Below are positions 20,255-32,019 of a stretch of DNA of 64,000 nt, piece by piece. Numbering within the stretch: position 1 is the stretch's first letter; the number at the start of each line of letters is the position of its first letter. Under the pieces are notes generated by a model, which saw nothing but the letters and a program-made list of their open reading frames with translations, ran no database searches and was not told where the DNA came from. The position numbers were made by a program, and so were the translations under genes. This DNA comes from Arion vulgaris (Eukaryota; Mollusca; Gastropoda; Stylommatophora; Arionidae), in NCBI GenBank assembly GCA_020796225.1, contig CM036758.1, positions 66,043,274 through 66,107,273 on the forward strand. The letters run 5' to 3'.

Positions 20255-20670
20255 TGTCGTCACACTGTTACCTGGTTGTTGCCAGTGTTGTGGTTTTGTT
20301 TTTTTGGCTTGCGTTGTTCTGGTGGCGTGGGTGATTGTTACATTTTCTCTTTGACACTATTCTGCTATGCCATCTAAGCCATCTTTTTTGTAGTCTTAAT
20401 CTCGCATTCTTTCCTGATGTTCTGTTGTAGAAGAATCTGTATACTGTGGAGTTTGGATGCATTCTTATTAAGTGACCAAACCACTTAATTCTTTGTTTCT
20501 CAATGTAATTCAAGAAAGGTTCTGTGTCAACTTTCATTCTTATGCTGATGTTGGTGACTGCTTTTCTCTGGTGCTGTTGTTAACTTTTACCAGGCACCGC
20601 ATTTCACATGTAGTTATTCTTTGCGACTGCGCTCTGCTCATTGCTCAAGTTTGGCTCTGGGTTAAATTTT
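20255..20670 (-). pseudogene. LINE 3' coding end and 3' UTR
   Basis: The minus frame encodes EPFLNYIEKQRIKWFGHLIR and MHPNSTVYRFFYNRTSGK, the post-RT tail shared with 39960-40405 (plus) and 46720-47090 (minus). The 3' end is next to tcttcttttgtcgtcacact, so the element's own 3' end is a GAA-type tail, as in SINE families A/B. Confidence 0.75.
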
Positions 20671-21020
20671 TCCCCTAGTTCCATTAGAGACGGATGAGAA
20701 AACGTAGGTTCGGTGTGAAAATTGAACCCGTAAAAGAACCATCATGAGTTGAATATCGATCAGTTGAATATCGATAAGTTGAATATCGATACAAGTTGAA
20801 TATCGATACAAGTAGGTTGGAAATCCGTTACCCAGTAACAAAAACATATTGAAAATAATAAAGTAGAAATTTTACAAACATTATCACCATCTTCAAACTT
20901 TCATCATGTGGTCATCGCATGTGCTATAAAGTGCGTGCATTGACGTAGACATATTTATATACAGGAATGAGATCGGAGCACACATGGTTCTTCAGAAAAG
21001 TGCAATGATAATGTAGTTGT
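20670..21020 (+). repeat. SINE family F, 3' two thirds, with an internal 17-bp expansion
   Basis: Shares gttccattagagacgg, aaaacgtaggttcgg and gagatcggagcacacatgg with other F copies. At about 20735-20805 the unit gttgaatatcgata is repeated four times, at the place where other copies have a single related segment. Confidence 0.6.
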
Positions 21021-21370
21021 CAAATCTATGTCTCTCTAGACGGTTCTCTCCTCACTGCTAGTTGTTAAACTAAGTGTTTATTAGTTTTAGATTTCTTTTA
21101 CGTACATGTCATTCTTCCTATTCTTCTTTATATCTACATTTCTCAAAGCATCTCTCTATTTATCTTTTTTGTTCATTGTTTCTAGCATAATGTTAAAACA
21201 AAAATAAGTAGCAATTTCACTTAAGAAAAGTGACAATTAAGGTCAACAGGATTGAACTCAAGGCCAGTATCACATCCACACTGTTCGAACTGTATGGACA
21301 CGACATTAGTCACATTACATTCTCAAGTTATACATCTAGACAGTGTTCCAGCCAGTGACAATCTGGTAAC
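21021..21370. other. Unassigned AT-rich stretch
   Basis: No recognised motif, array or family. Confidence 0.4.
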
Positions 21371-21377
21371 CTGAGAC

Positions 21378-22060
21378 ATGCCCACTCAGACGCATTCGTT
21401 TTATGTACACCTCGTTTTATGTCTTTTACTTCATATTCACCTCTTTTTATGTCTTTCGCTTCATATTCACCTCGTTTTATGTCTTTTACTTCATATTCAC
21501 ATCGTTTTATGTCTTTCGCTTCATATTCACCACGTTTTATGTCTTTTACTTCATATTCACATCGTTTTATGTCTTTCGCTTCATATTCACATCGTTTTAT
21601 GTCTTTCGTTTAATATTCACATCGTGTTATATCTTTCGTTTAATATTCACATCGTTTTATGTCTTTTGCTTCATATTCACATCGTTGTATGTCTTTCGCT
21701 TCATATTCACCACGTTTTATGTCTTTTACTTCATATTCACCACGTTTTATGTCTTTTACTTCATATTCACCACGTTTTATGTCTTTTGCTTCATATTCAC
21801 ATCGTTTATATCTTTCGTTTAATATTCACATCGTTTTATGTCTTTTACTTCATATTCACCAGGTTTTATGTCTTTCGTTTAATATTCACATCGTGTTATA
21901 TCTTTCGTTTAATATTCACATCGTTTTATGTCTTTTACTTCATATTCACATCGTTTTATGTATTTTACTTCATATTCACCTCGTTTTATGCCTTTCGCTT
22001 CATATTCACTTCGTTGTATGTCTTTCCGTTTCATATTCACTTCGTTTGATATCTGTCGAT
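21378..22060. repeat. 30-bp tandem array, about 22 units
   Basis: Unit landmarks: ttcatattcac, ntcgttttatgtc, tttngctt. Period 30 keeps several frames open, producing IHIVLCLLL-type and SYSPRFMSFT-type chains that should not be taken as membrane proteins. Confidence 0.9.
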
Positions 22061-22610
22061 ATATGTTGCTCGCTTTATTTCCAGAACTTGTGTGTTCAAC
22101 AAAATGAAGATCAACTAACGAAATTAAAAAAACGATGCAGTAAAGATAATCAAAGAATTTGATAAATGTTACTACTTGTAAAACGACAAACAAATGTCAC
22201 CATGAGCACTAAAAGAGCATGGAACAACACAATATCTATCTATCTATGTATATCGCATGTCATTCTCTGATGTCAGTGTCCAGCCTGCATGTTGATATCG
22301 AACGGATGAACACAAACTAGTCACGACAGAGATCAAGTGTCAATGTAGAACGTTGACAGTATCACGAAGAGACCTGATTAGAAATGAACACATCCGTAAA
22401 AAGTGTGTACAACCACAGTACTGAACTTAGTCAGAAAATAACAAATTGAATATTTTTGAAAAACATATTATTGTACCTCAAAGCGAAATGATATTCAGAT
22501 AAAGTAGATACTAAGCAAAATATCGTCTAAGAAAAAGAAGGACTACAGAAATAGCAGAGGACGTCTAATAACTGAAGGTCTAATGACGAAGCATATATTT
22601 CATTGCAATG
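22061..22610. other. Unassigned; short (TCTA)n near 22235
   Basis: Includes ctatctatctatctatg at about 22233-22250. Otherwise unique. Confidence 0.4.
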
Positions 22611-22611
22611 G

Positions 22612-22866
22612 GTCACCCGAGTGGTTACCAGGGTTCAAATTTGGGGTGTAAAGAAAAGAACCACTGCTACCTCCCACTCATGTCGTAAGAGGCGAATGAG
22701 AAGGATTGGCTGAACTCGGATGCACATGTCTTAAGCGTGTAGAAGCCTATGCGTTTAGGGGCATACCAAACCAATGTACAACGTATACACGTTCTTGGCA
22801 AAGATCAAACAAATCTCAAAGAGTGGTTAACATTGGTGTAAAGAACGAACGCAAAGAAGAAGAAGG
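22612..22866 (+). repeat. SINE family B, full-length
   Basis: Begins cacccgagtggttacc, followed by tttggggtgtaaag, the core (catgtcgtaagaggcga), catgtcttaagcgtgtag, cgtatacacgttcttgg, and ends gcaaagaagaagaag. This is the clearest plus-strand family B copy. Confidence 0.8.
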
Positions 22867-23030
22867 TGCACCGGGTGGCCCCCTTACTCCAAGCGAAAGA
22901 GACACGAAAATTGCCGAAAATACTGCAGAAAGTGCCAACTCTATAGCATCGGCAACCATCCTAGAAATTTCTCAAATAAACTGCACACCAGCCAACCAGG
23001 ATAGAACGTCTGTTTAGATAACCCAGGAAT
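22867..23030 (+). other. Short GC-richer open frame of unknown origin
   Basis: Continuing in frame from the SINE tail, about 50 codons encode GAPGGPLTPSERDTKIAENT and onward to a stop at 23017. Base composition is less AT-rich than its neighbours. It may be a fragment of a retroelement or a captured exon, but no family was recognised. Confidence 0.25.
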
Positions 23031-23199
23031 TTCAATGCAGAAATAAACCACTTGACCAATAGGGCATGACCGAACAGTAACAGTTCAATGTACCAAGTAG
23101 TTCTCGAAATGATATCATAACACACGCTGCAGACATTCCAAAAGTAGTGAAGAAAACAGAAACTTTCAAGTTTTTATTCAATCTACACAACAAGTATCC

Positions 23200-23272
23200 A
23201 TTAGCAAGTAGATGAACTAACACACCAGCCAACCAAGTAGATGAACTAACACACCAGCCAACAGTATTCAAC
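23200..23272. repeat. 27-bp direct duplication
   Basis: aagtagatgaactaacacacc followed by agccaac occurs twice back to back. Confidence 0.6.
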
Positions 23273-23289
23273 AGCCAACATCCGATCCT

Positions 23290-23400
23290 ATTCAGATTGA
23301 ATAACTGATTGATTGATTGGAGAATAATCATTGCACTTTGGTGAATAACCATGTGTGCTCCGGATTTCTTTCTTACACTAGGAAGATATTAAGAATAAAG
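23290..23400 (-). repeat. SINE family F, 3' end
   Basis: Plus-strand text ttgattgattgg, attgcactttggtgaataac, catgtgtgctcc and tttctttctta is the complement of the family F tail. Confidence 0.6.
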
Positions 23401-23439
23401 AACGAACTCAGCGGCCCCTGCACAGGACCGATATGTTTG

Positions 23440-23815
23440 TTAGGACGGCATATTTTGGGAAGCTGACCTTCCTGTCCGAAAATCCCTTGTGAGTCCGGCA
23501 ACACAGGGATGAGGATCTTCCTGTCCGAAAATCCCTTGTGAGTCCGGCAACACAGGGATGAGGATCTTCCTGTCCGAAAATCCCTTGTGAGTCCGGCAAC
23601 ACAGGGATGAGGATCTTCCTGTCCGAAAATCCCTTGTGAGTCCGGCAACACAGGGATGAGGATCTTTCCGAATCCTGTGGTCTGGCACACAGGATGAGAT
23701 CTTCCTTCGAAGTCCTGAGTCCGGCAACACAGGGATGAGGATCTTTCTGTCCGAAAATCCCTTGTGAGTCCGGCAACACAGGGATGAGGATCTTCCTGTC
23801 CGAAAGTCGTTGGTT
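23440..23815. repeat. 49-bp tandem array, about 7 units
   Basis: Unit landmarks: ggatcttcctgtccgaaaat, cccttgtgagtcc, ggcaacacagggatga. One unit (about 23660-23710) is internally shortened and rearranged. Confidence 0.88.
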
Positions 23816-23829
23816 ATAATCTGGATCTG

Positions 23830-23985
23830 AAGTTTTTCAGAGATCCCTACGATTGTTCTAGGAGCTACGAAGTTCGTGCTTTGTGCAAAACCCGTGAGTG
23901 GAAGCGTGTTATTTCTGTGGAGAGGAACCCAGCCATGTAGAGAAAGACCCCGTGCATTGAAGTCAATTATTCAACGTTAGTATCC
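23830..23985 (+). repeat. SINE family D, 3' portion
   Basis: Matches 45490-45640: cagagatccctacgattgtt, ggagctacgaagttcgtgct, gtgcattgaagtcaat. Confidence 0.6.
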
Positions 23986-24062
23986 TTATAAGCTGTTGGG
24001 ACAGTCGATGTCCCTGCTCTTACATGTTAACGATTAATTTGCTACATTCAGATCTACATTAA

Positions 24063-24276
24063 TTACTTCTTCTTCTTCTTTGCGTTCGTTCTTTACAACC
24101 AATTTGAATCACTCTTTGTAATATGTTTGATCTTTGCCAAGAACGTGTATACGTTGCACATTGGTTTGGTAGGCCCTAGACGCATAGACTTCTACACGTT
24201 TAGGACACGTGCATCCGATTTCAGCCAAACCTCCTTACGACATGCGTGGTAGGTAACACGGTTACCACTCGGGGAT
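24063..24276 (-). repeat. SINE family B copy
   Basis: Plus-strand text starts attacttcttcttcttctttg (tail complement) and passes gccaagaacgtgtatacg and ttcagccaaacctcc, ending near ggtaaccactcggg. A deletion removes part of the core. Confidence 0.72.
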
Positions 24277-24284
24277 TAATTACA

Positions 24285-24360
24285 TAAATAAAGCACAAAT
24301 GGTTACTCACAGAAGTGCAATGACGATGGTCGAATCAATCAGTCATTGAATCAGCTATAT
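24285..24360 (+). repeat. SINE family F, 3' tail
   Basis: aaatggttactcac, gaagtgcaatgacgatggtc, then a tcaatcagtca tail. Confidence 0.5.
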
Positions 24361-24810
24361 TTTCAATTTATCTTTCGTATCTTTAAACGAAATATAAAAC
24401 ATCGTTCCACCATCAATACCATCAATAACACAATCATCAAGTAGCTAACACATGACGACAACAAAGAAGACCTATCATACACAATAGTTACAACGGAGAC
24501 ATCCATCACAGACATTCCAACGTTAACATAACCCAATTTAAGAAGTCCCTGGTGACTAGATAACCCAGGTTGTCTCGTGTAGACGAAAAGAAGCATTTTT
24601 AATTAAGTTAGACGTTAAGAAACTGAGTAACCAAATGAAATTTCCTTCCTTGTTCATTATTTTGTTTCATTTTATATTACTTCTATTCTAAATTTACTTC
24701 TTATCTGTACAGTCAAAGATTTAACAATTTGTTATATGGTTCATTTCATTTCATTTTAGAGCAATAGAATTGACAATGTTATAACTGTATACATGGTGGG
24801 AAGCAGAAGA
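24361..24810. other. Unassigned AT-rich stretch
   Basis: A 77-residue minus frame (24363-24596) has no motif and no second copy. Confidence 0.35.
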
Positions 24811-24814
24811 TATA

Positions 24815-24985
24815 GTTGACGTTTGTAGCTTAAACAGTAGTGGGCTTGATTCACAACCCAAGCATACCTGGTTCAAAACATCAGCAGGCAATTTGGAAGC
24901 AAATTCGTTTCAGTGGGATTTTTACTAACTGTAAAATTAGACCTCACTGTTCCGAAAACAATAGCAAACTATGACATCAGTAGCT
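24815..24985 (+). repeat. SINE family E copy, truncated 3'
   Basis: gtagcttaaacagtagtgggc, ctggttcaaaacatc, attcgtttcagtgggatttt, then aatagcaaactatgac. Confidence 0.65.
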
Positions 24986-25084
24986 CAGGCAATAATTCTA
25001 GGGGTCTTTAACAAAATTCATTAGAAAGATTTTTAATATAAAATTCCGACATAACATTTGCATCATCTTCTAAGTTACATCAGA

Positions 25085-25230
25085 TACCCTCGCAGGTGCT
25101 ACGGAGTTCATGCACTGCCGCTGAAATCTTCCTGTGCAAGAAAGAGATCGGAGCACACATGGTTACTCACCGAAGTGCAATGATTATTGTCCTATCAAAT
25201 CAATCTATCAATCAATCAATAAGGGAAAAT
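25085..25230 (+). repeat. SINE family F, 3' third with (TCAA)n tail
   Basis: caggtgctacggagttcatg, tgaaatcttcctgtg, gagatcggagcacacatgg, then a tcaatcaatcaat tail. Clear 3' end for the family. Confidence 0.7.
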
Positions 25231-25234
25231 GCAA

Positions 25235-25312
25235 CCATCAATAGAAATATGCGATTCGAACTCACCCCCTTCGGAACGCAGGGAAAGAGTTTAACCACTT
25301 AACCACACTGTA
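25235..25312 (-). repeat. tRNA-like SINE head
   Basis: The minus strand has A-box-like GTGGTTAAGTGGTTAAAC and B-box-like GAGTTCGAATCGC. Confidence 0.45.
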
Positions 25313-25419
25313 CATAAATCAAAGACTTTATTGATTCATTTGATATGAGCGTTTCTTCAATAAATAAAAAAAATTATTTGAATATCTAATTCACACTCAT
25401 GTCATACTTTGATAAATTT

Positions 25420-26255
25420 CAGGTTCAGCAGAGACATTGGCAAACAGCATTGCAGAAGACATGAGTCAGGTTACAGCAGAAAGACATTGCTAGGACATGT
25501 TCAGGTTAACAGAAAGACATTGCTAGACATGTATCAGGTTACAGCAGAAAGACATTGCTAGGACATGTCCAGTTACAGCAGAAAGACATTGTTAGGACAT
25601 GTGTTAGCTCCAGATACAGCAGAAAGACATTGCTAGGACATATGTCAGGTAAACAGAAAGACATTGTTGGGAAACATGTGTCAGTTACAGCAGAAAGACA
25701 TTGCTAGGACATGTGTCCAGTTACAGCAGACAGACATTGATAGGACATGTGTCCAGTTACAACAGAAAGACATTGTTAGGACATTATGTCAGGTTACAGT
25801 AGAAAAATTGCTAGGACATGTGTCCAGTTACAGCAGAAAGCATTGTTAGGACATGTTGTCAGGACAGCAGAAAGACATTGCTAGGACATGTGTCAGTAAC
25901 AGAAAGACATTGTTAGAACATGTGTTAGGTTACAGCAGAAATAATTGCTAGGACATGTGCAAGTTACAGCAGAAAAGAACATTGAGTCAGGGACATATAG
26001 CTGTGCCAGTTACAGTAGAAAGACATAGCTAGGACTTGTGTCCAGTTACAGCAGAAAGACATTGCTAGGACATGTGTCCAGTTACAGCAGAAAGACATTG
26101 CTGGGACATGTGTCCAGTTACAGCAGAAAGACATTGCTAGGACATGTGTCCAGTTACAGCAGAAAGACATTGTTAGGACATGTGTCCAGTTACAGCAGAA
26201 AGACATTGCTAGGACATATATGTCAGGTTACAGTAGAAAGACAACAGTAGAACAC
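25420..26255. repeat. 36-bp tandem array, about 23 units
   Basis: Unit landmarks: tccagttacagcagaaagac, attgctaggacatgtg. The left half is deletion-rich and irregular, while the right half (26035-26215) is nearly perfect. Confidence 0.9.
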
Positions 26256-26349
26256 GAGAAAGCGAAGGCACTGATAAAAATAAGTTCAAGAAGAAATGAG
26301 CGAGAGATTATCATCATCAAATAGTATGTCCTGAGCAGAAATATGCCAC

Positions 26350-26800
26350 CCTAACAGTCCTTCGGAATTTGTTTATCTCTCTCTCACAGACCAGATGTAC
26401 CACAACTGCAGCGGTCATGCTCAAACCATCAGTTACATCATTAATCCATCATCTTCGTTATCTTCATCTTTTCATCTTTGCCGGTATGCCTCCTTCCATG
26501 ATGGTCTTCTCCAGCCCTTCGCGTATATCTATATTTCCAAAATACTTTAATTTTCTCATTTCTATTTGTAGCATCAGCTAGTTTTCATTTGATTTTGTGT
26601 TCTTTCTGGATATATCTATTTGTTCTCTTCTCTGGACATAGTGTACGGAGGACTGCTCTGTAACACTTATATTCAAAAGCACATATATGTTTTCCACTGC
26701 CTTATTAAATGTCCATGCTTGACACCCATACGTTGCCACTGGGAATATGCATGCTCTTAGCATTCTTATATATACTACTGTGTTATACCAATATCATATA
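26350..26800 (-). pseudogene. LINE reverse-transcriptase 3' coding end
   Basis: The minus frame starts ACIFPVATYGCQAWTFNK, a typical end-of-RT block (Y-G-C/A-E-x-W type), followed by an EQSSVHYVQRREQIDISRK segment. After a stop, other frames continue the tail with a KYFGN-like segment and RRWINDV. Same family as 8545-8960. Several stops are present. Confidence 0.7.
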
Positions 26801-27015
26801 TATAGCACAACGCATATAACCATTTAGCCTCAGAGATTGCCACTATAAGTGTATTTACTGCCAGCCTGTCCTCTATCTGATTACTGTACATACTCCATTC
26901 TTAGACTAGTAGATCCATGTAACTCCCCCTCTGGACGACGGAAGAATCGATAGACGATAATCTACTCATAACGAAAACTGCCGTTTCAGATCTTCTAAGA
27001 ATGGACTGAGATTCA
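26801..27015. other. Unassigned stretch between LINE and array
   Basis: No family recognised. Confidence 0.35.
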
Positions 27016-27019
27016 GAGA

Positions 27020-27455
27020 CAAATTGTGTCCTAGTGTGCTTTACGTCAAATTGTGTATTAGTGTGCTTTACGTCAAATTATGTCCTAGTGTGCTTTACGT
27101 CAAATTGTGTCCTAGTGTGCTTTACGTCAAATTGTGTCCTAGTGTGTGTTCCTATGTGTTTATCAAATTGTGTTTATGTGCTTTACGTCAAATTGTGTCC
27201 TAGTGTGCTTTAGTCAAATTATGTCTAGTGTGTTTTATGTCAAATTGTGTCTAGTGTGCTTTACGTCAAATTGTGTCCTAGTGTGCTTTATGTCAAATTG
27301 TGTCCTATGTGCTTTACGTCAAATTGTGTATAGTGTGTTTATGTCAAATTGTGTCCTATTGTGCTTTACGTCAAATTGTGTCCTAGTGTGCTTTACGTCA
27401 AATTGTGTATTAGTGTGTTTGTCATGTCTAAATTGTGTCTAGTGTGCTTTACGTC
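27020..27455. repeat. 27-bp tandem array, about 16 units
   Basis: Unit resembles ttgtgtcctagtgtgc + tttacgtcaaa. Indels of 1-4 bases are common. The open frames through it are by-products. Confidence 0.88.
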
Positions 27456-27486
27456 ATGACCCCAACGATATTAATACAGGTGTAGT

Positions 27487-27725
27487 AGTCATAGCGTTGG
27501 CGTCTGTGGCTTACGGGATAGTGACTCGGTGTATTAACCCCGACCTTCTGAGTTTGAATCACGCTGTGAACAGCTTAGTTGCAGGTTGTTTCGCTGGATT
27601 TTACAAAGGAGGATGGCACCACCCGTTCGAAAGCAATGGCAAACTACTGAACGTAATAATGCCTAGAAAAATCACAAACAAGTTAAAAAGCTGGAGTTGA
27701 TTCGCAAACTTCTGTAAAGGATATG
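27487..27725 (+). repeat. tRNA-derived SINE, family E, full-length
   Basis: Head ggcgtctgtggcttacggg with B-box-like GAGTTTGAATCACGC, then ggcaccacccgttcg, aaagcaatggcaaactac, tgcctagaaaaatcac and gtaaaggatatgca. Best matched by 51010-51250. Confidence 0.78.
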
Positions 27726-27734
27726 CAATTAACT

Positions 27735-27862
27735 TAGTAGTCATAGCGCATAAAATGGGGCTTAGTCATAGCGCATAAAATGGGGCTTAGTCATAGCGAT
27801 AAATGCTTGTCATACAAAATGGGGCTTGTAAGCGCTAAATGGCTGTATAGCGCATAATGGTC
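27735..27862. repeat. 25-bp tandem array, about 5 units, at a SINE 3' end
   Basis: Unit tagtcatagcgcataaaatg + gggct. A related sequence (tagtagtcatagcg) also precedes the SINE at 27483, so the array may be an amplified duplicated target flank. Confidence 0.75.
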
Positions 27863-28118
27863 TGTCTTGTCTTCGAACATTCCATATCGACCACTTATTA
27901 AACCAATTTTTGTGATGTGTTTGTAATCTGAGCCTAAAAGCGATTGTACACTGTGCCAGTTATGCGCCTACAAGTAGGCTAGTACATCCGATTTATGCGA
28001 CGGTTATTATTAACCAGGGTAGCTTCCCTAGGCCCCTACCTCAATCGCCTCTTTGTTATGACTTATAGGTTGCAGTGTTACTATTCTTTGCTCCCCTTGC
28101 GAACCCTGACAACACACG
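27862..28118 (-). repeat. SINE family A, full-length
   Basis: Plus-strand text tcttcgaacattccatatcg, cgcctacaagtaggc, gtagcttccctaggcccct and gaaccctgacaacacacg. Confidence 0.78.
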
Positions 28119-28549
28119 AGCCGCGCACATGAGTGATTGTGTTGTTGATATGTTGTATGTTTGTGTTTGCTTTGTTGATCCCTAGCTCCCTTCGTCATTA
28201 AGGCTAACATTACTTCAGTCTTAGAGGTACTTGTAATTTAGATCTGCAAGAAAACTATAAGAACCTCCAGAAATCCAGCCATGTGCATACCGCTAACGTT
28301 TTGATTTTACTTCGTCTACGTGGCACTGAACCCTAGAGTTTTCACGGTATATGAACACTAGTGCAAAGTGTTAACAACCTCGCTATTAGCGATGGCGAAA
28401 CATGTAAAAACAAAGTTCTGTAGTTTTACAAAATACAAAACCAATGACAATACGCAGCAACGTTTCGACCAACATGCCTTTATCAAGCAAAGGATACAAC
28501 AGAAGTTATAAATTTCACTTTTTCCACGGCACACTTTTTTTTTTTTTTC

Positions 28550-28865
28550 GTCCGCTTTCAACTCAGACGAAGTTTCATCTCTGAAACTGATTTTTGCGTG
28601 AAAATCCGTTTTCCAATTTCTTACAACGGCAGCAGCGTGCACATTGTAAATTACTTTACACTGGCAGCCGTGTGCTCAATGTACTCGTAATTAGTATTCC
28701 CTCGCCATACAGGCAGATTTTCTCCGACTTCAGAGGTACTCACGTTATCGTCCTGAGTAAGACTAGGGACTCGAACAAATGCCGGACAGTAGGTTCGAAC
28801 CCGAGCTATGAGGCGTCTCACAGCTAGCAGGCCGAGCTACTATCAACTACTCTAGGCAGTCCCCC
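28550..28865 (-). repeat. tRNA-like SINE inserted in the Penelope-like remnant
   Basis: The minus strand has B-box-like GGGTTCGAACCTACTG and an A-box-like TAGTTGATAGTAGCTC. It separates two halves of Penelope LTR-like sequence. Confidence 0.5.
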
Positions 28866-28984
28866 CGGCACACTACATATAGAATGCAACAATAAAATCC
28901 TAACGGTTCTAAAATAAAATATGTGACTAAACACAAACAACGAAATAAATGCAAAAAAAAGTAGAAGTGGAAATAAGAAGATAA

Positions 28985-31040
28985 ACAATAAAAATCATAT
29001 ATAACATATATACATTCACATATACACTATATATTACATTGATCATATATACACATATATACATTGCACATATACACATATATATACATTACACATATAT
29101 ACATTGAATATACACATATATACATTGCAATATACAATATATACATTGCATATACATATATCATTCACATATACACATATATACATTGCACATATACACA
29201 TATATACATTGCACATATACACATATATACATTGCACATATACACATATATACATTGCACATATACACATATATACATTGCACATATACACATATATACA
29301 TTGCACATATACACATATATACATTGCACATATACACATATATACATTGCACATATACACATATATACATTGCACATATACACATATATACATTGCAAAT
29401 ATACACATATATACATTGCACATATACACATATATACATTGCACATATACACATATATACATTGCACATATACACATATATACATTGCACATATACACAT
29501 ATATACATTGCACATATACACATATATACATTGCACATATACACATATATACATTGCACATATACACATATATAACATTATGCACATATACACATATATA
29601 CATTGCACATATACACTATATACATTGCACATATACACATATATACATTGCACATATACACATATATACATTGCACATATACACATATATACATTGCACA
29701 TATACACATATATACATTGCACATATACACATATATACATTGCACATATACACATATATACATTGCACATATACACATATAATATATACATTGCACATAT
29801 ACACATATATACATTGCACATATACACATATATACATTCACATATACACTATATATATACATTGACATATACACATATATACATTGCACATATACACATA
29901 TATACATTGCACATATACACAATATACATTACATATACACATATATACATTGCACATATACACATATATACATTGCACATATATACATTGCACATATACA
30001 CATATATACATTGCACATATACACATATATACATTGCACATATACACATATATACACTGCACATATACACATATATACACTGCACATATACACATATATA
30101 CACTGCACATATACACATATATACACTGCACATATACACATATATACATTGCACATATACACATATATACATTGCACATATACACATATATACATTGCAC
30201 ATATACACATATATACATTGCACATATACACATATATACATTGCACATATAAACATATATACATTGCACATATACCATATATACATTGCACATATACACA
30301 TATATACACTGCACATATACACATATATACATTGCACATATACACATATATACATTGCACATATACACATATATACATTGCACATATACACATATATACA
30401 TTGCACATATACACATATATACATTGCACATATACACATATACACATTGTACATATACACATATATACATTGCACATATACACATATATACATTGCACAT
30501 ATACACATATATACATTGCACATATACACATATATACATTGCACATATACACATATATACATTGCGCATATACACATATATACATTGCACATATACACAT
30601 ATATACATTGCACATATACACATATATACATTGCACATATACACAATATACATTGCACATATACACATATATACATTTCACATATACACATATATACATT
30701 GCACATATACACATATATACATTGCACATATACACATATATACATTGCACATATACACATATATACTTTGCACATATACACATATATACTTTGCACATAT
30801 ACACATATATACATTGCACATATATACATATATACATTGCACACATACACATATATACATTGCACATATACACATATATACTTTGCACATATACACATAT
30901 ATACATTGCACATATACACATATATACATTGCACATATACACATATATACATTGCACATATACACATATATACATTGCACATATACACATATATACATTG
31001 CACATATACACATATATACATTGCACATATACACATATAG
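28985..31040. repeat. 23-bp satellite, about 87 units
   Basis: Unit resembles acacatatatacattgca + catat; very homogeneous, with scattered single changes (cactgca, ctttgca, cattgta). It contains no stop in several frames on both strands, giving spurious ORFs up to 658 codons. The composition forms alternating purine-pyrimidine (CA/TA) tracts. Confidence 0.95.
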
Positions 31041-31197
31041 AGTATGGAACATGAGAAGTACTAAGAAACATAGAAATGTAGTGCGTTGAGTTCTTGATGT
31101 AGCAAGGCACCAAATACATCCTGTGTATCGATAAGCTACTTAGTTTTACTGCAGTCTTCCCTTATCGATATTGCTATTAGCAACCACATTTCCATAG

Positions 31198-31275
31198 CGA
31201 TAGTCGCATCACACAGAAAATAGTATCACACAGAAAGAAGTATCACACAAACAGTAGTATCACACAGAAAGGAGT
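31198..31275. repeat. Short 16-18 bp array, 4 units
   Basis: Unit agtatcacacagaaa with variable spacers. Confidence 0.6.
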
Positions 31276-31374
31276 TGTCGGGAAGCATATTGTAGTGAAG
31301 AAATAAACACATTTTCATTCCATACGGCATATTTAGATTTGATGTGATAGATGATGTGTTTTATTTTGGCTCAC

Positions 31375-31470
31375 AAGGCTGAATGATTGATATTACCATT
31401 ATCCTTGCACTTTGGTGAGTAACTATGCGTGTCCCGGTATCTTTCTTACATAGAAAGATATCGAATGCAG
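31375..31470 (-). repeat. SINE family F, 3' end
   Basis: Complement of the family tail: attgatattaccattatcc, ttgcactttggtgagtaac, tatctttcttaca. Confidence 0.55.
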
Positions 31471-31479
31471 TGCCGAGGA

Positions 31480-31884
31480 AGCCACAGGCTAGCAAAAGAA
31501 GGAGGGCAACTACCACAGACTAATCACGAGATCAGTTATGAGGAGGTCAGGACAACCGTCGGTTGGCAATACATAAAAAAATGGTCGAAAGACCACTATG
31601 TTCTGTCCCGTAGTGAACAAGTTGCCATATTCCGCCTCCGTACCGGCCATAACAGAGTCCGTCCCCACATGTTTAACAAGTTTAAAATTGGCACAACTAG
31701 CCTGTGCCACTGTGAAAAGGCCGACATGACGGCAGAGCACATACTGCAAGACTGCCAGCTATTAGCAGCCCTGAGAAAAGAAATCTGGCCCGATAACACA
31801 GAGCTTCGCGAGAAGCTGTACGGGGGGACGGAGTCACTAAAAGCAACTGTAAAATTCATGATAAAATGTGGTTCATCAGTCTAA
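31480..31884 (+). pseudogene. Non-LTR retrotransposon C-terminal tail (post-RNase H zinc-knuckle)
   Basis: A 151-codon frame is open from 31429 (first codons overlap a SINE tail) to the stop at 31884. It encodes FRLRTGHNRVRPHMFNKFKI, then LCHCEKADMTAEHILQDC, a C-x-C...H...C zinc-knuckle arrangement found at the C-terminus of Jockey-like and related LINE polyproteins. Less AT-rich than the surroundings. RT and most of RNase H are absent upstream. The intact frame suggests a comparatively young insertion. Confidence 0.75.
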
Positions 31885-32019
31885 GAGGGGATCGCGAGAG
31901 AGAGAGATACAGTGGAAGAGCTCAGTAGCACCGGCGAGCGTCCCCTACGTAATGGTTAGGATATTTTGTATACATTTTATTTTAAATCTTTTGCGATGAG
32001 TTTTGCCAGCGCAGCGGCT

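Larger units (their letters stand above)
28365..31165 (+). mobile_element. Penelope-like element remnant filled by a 23-bp satellite
   Basis: The left part (28365-28545 and 28860-29030) matches the left arm of the Penelope-like element at 57772-58156: gtagttttacaaaatacaa, gcaacgtttcgacc, gcctttatcaagc, then gaataacgaaataaatg-type text. An unrelated tRNA-like SINE sits between the two pieces. At 31130-31165 the sequence tagttttactgcagtctt matches the outer end of the right inverted arm at about 58762. In between is only the 23-bp array. No GIY-YIG or RT coding remains. Confidence 0.55.

Noticed and set aside
21378..22193. Hydrophobic His/Leu/Ile-rich 'membrane' ORFs
   Set aside because: By-products of a 30-bp repeat; frames in all three phases are similar.
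29043..31119. Open frames up to 658 codons on both strands
   Set aside because: They are translations of the 23-bp satellite, which has no stops in several frames; composition is purely repeat-driven.
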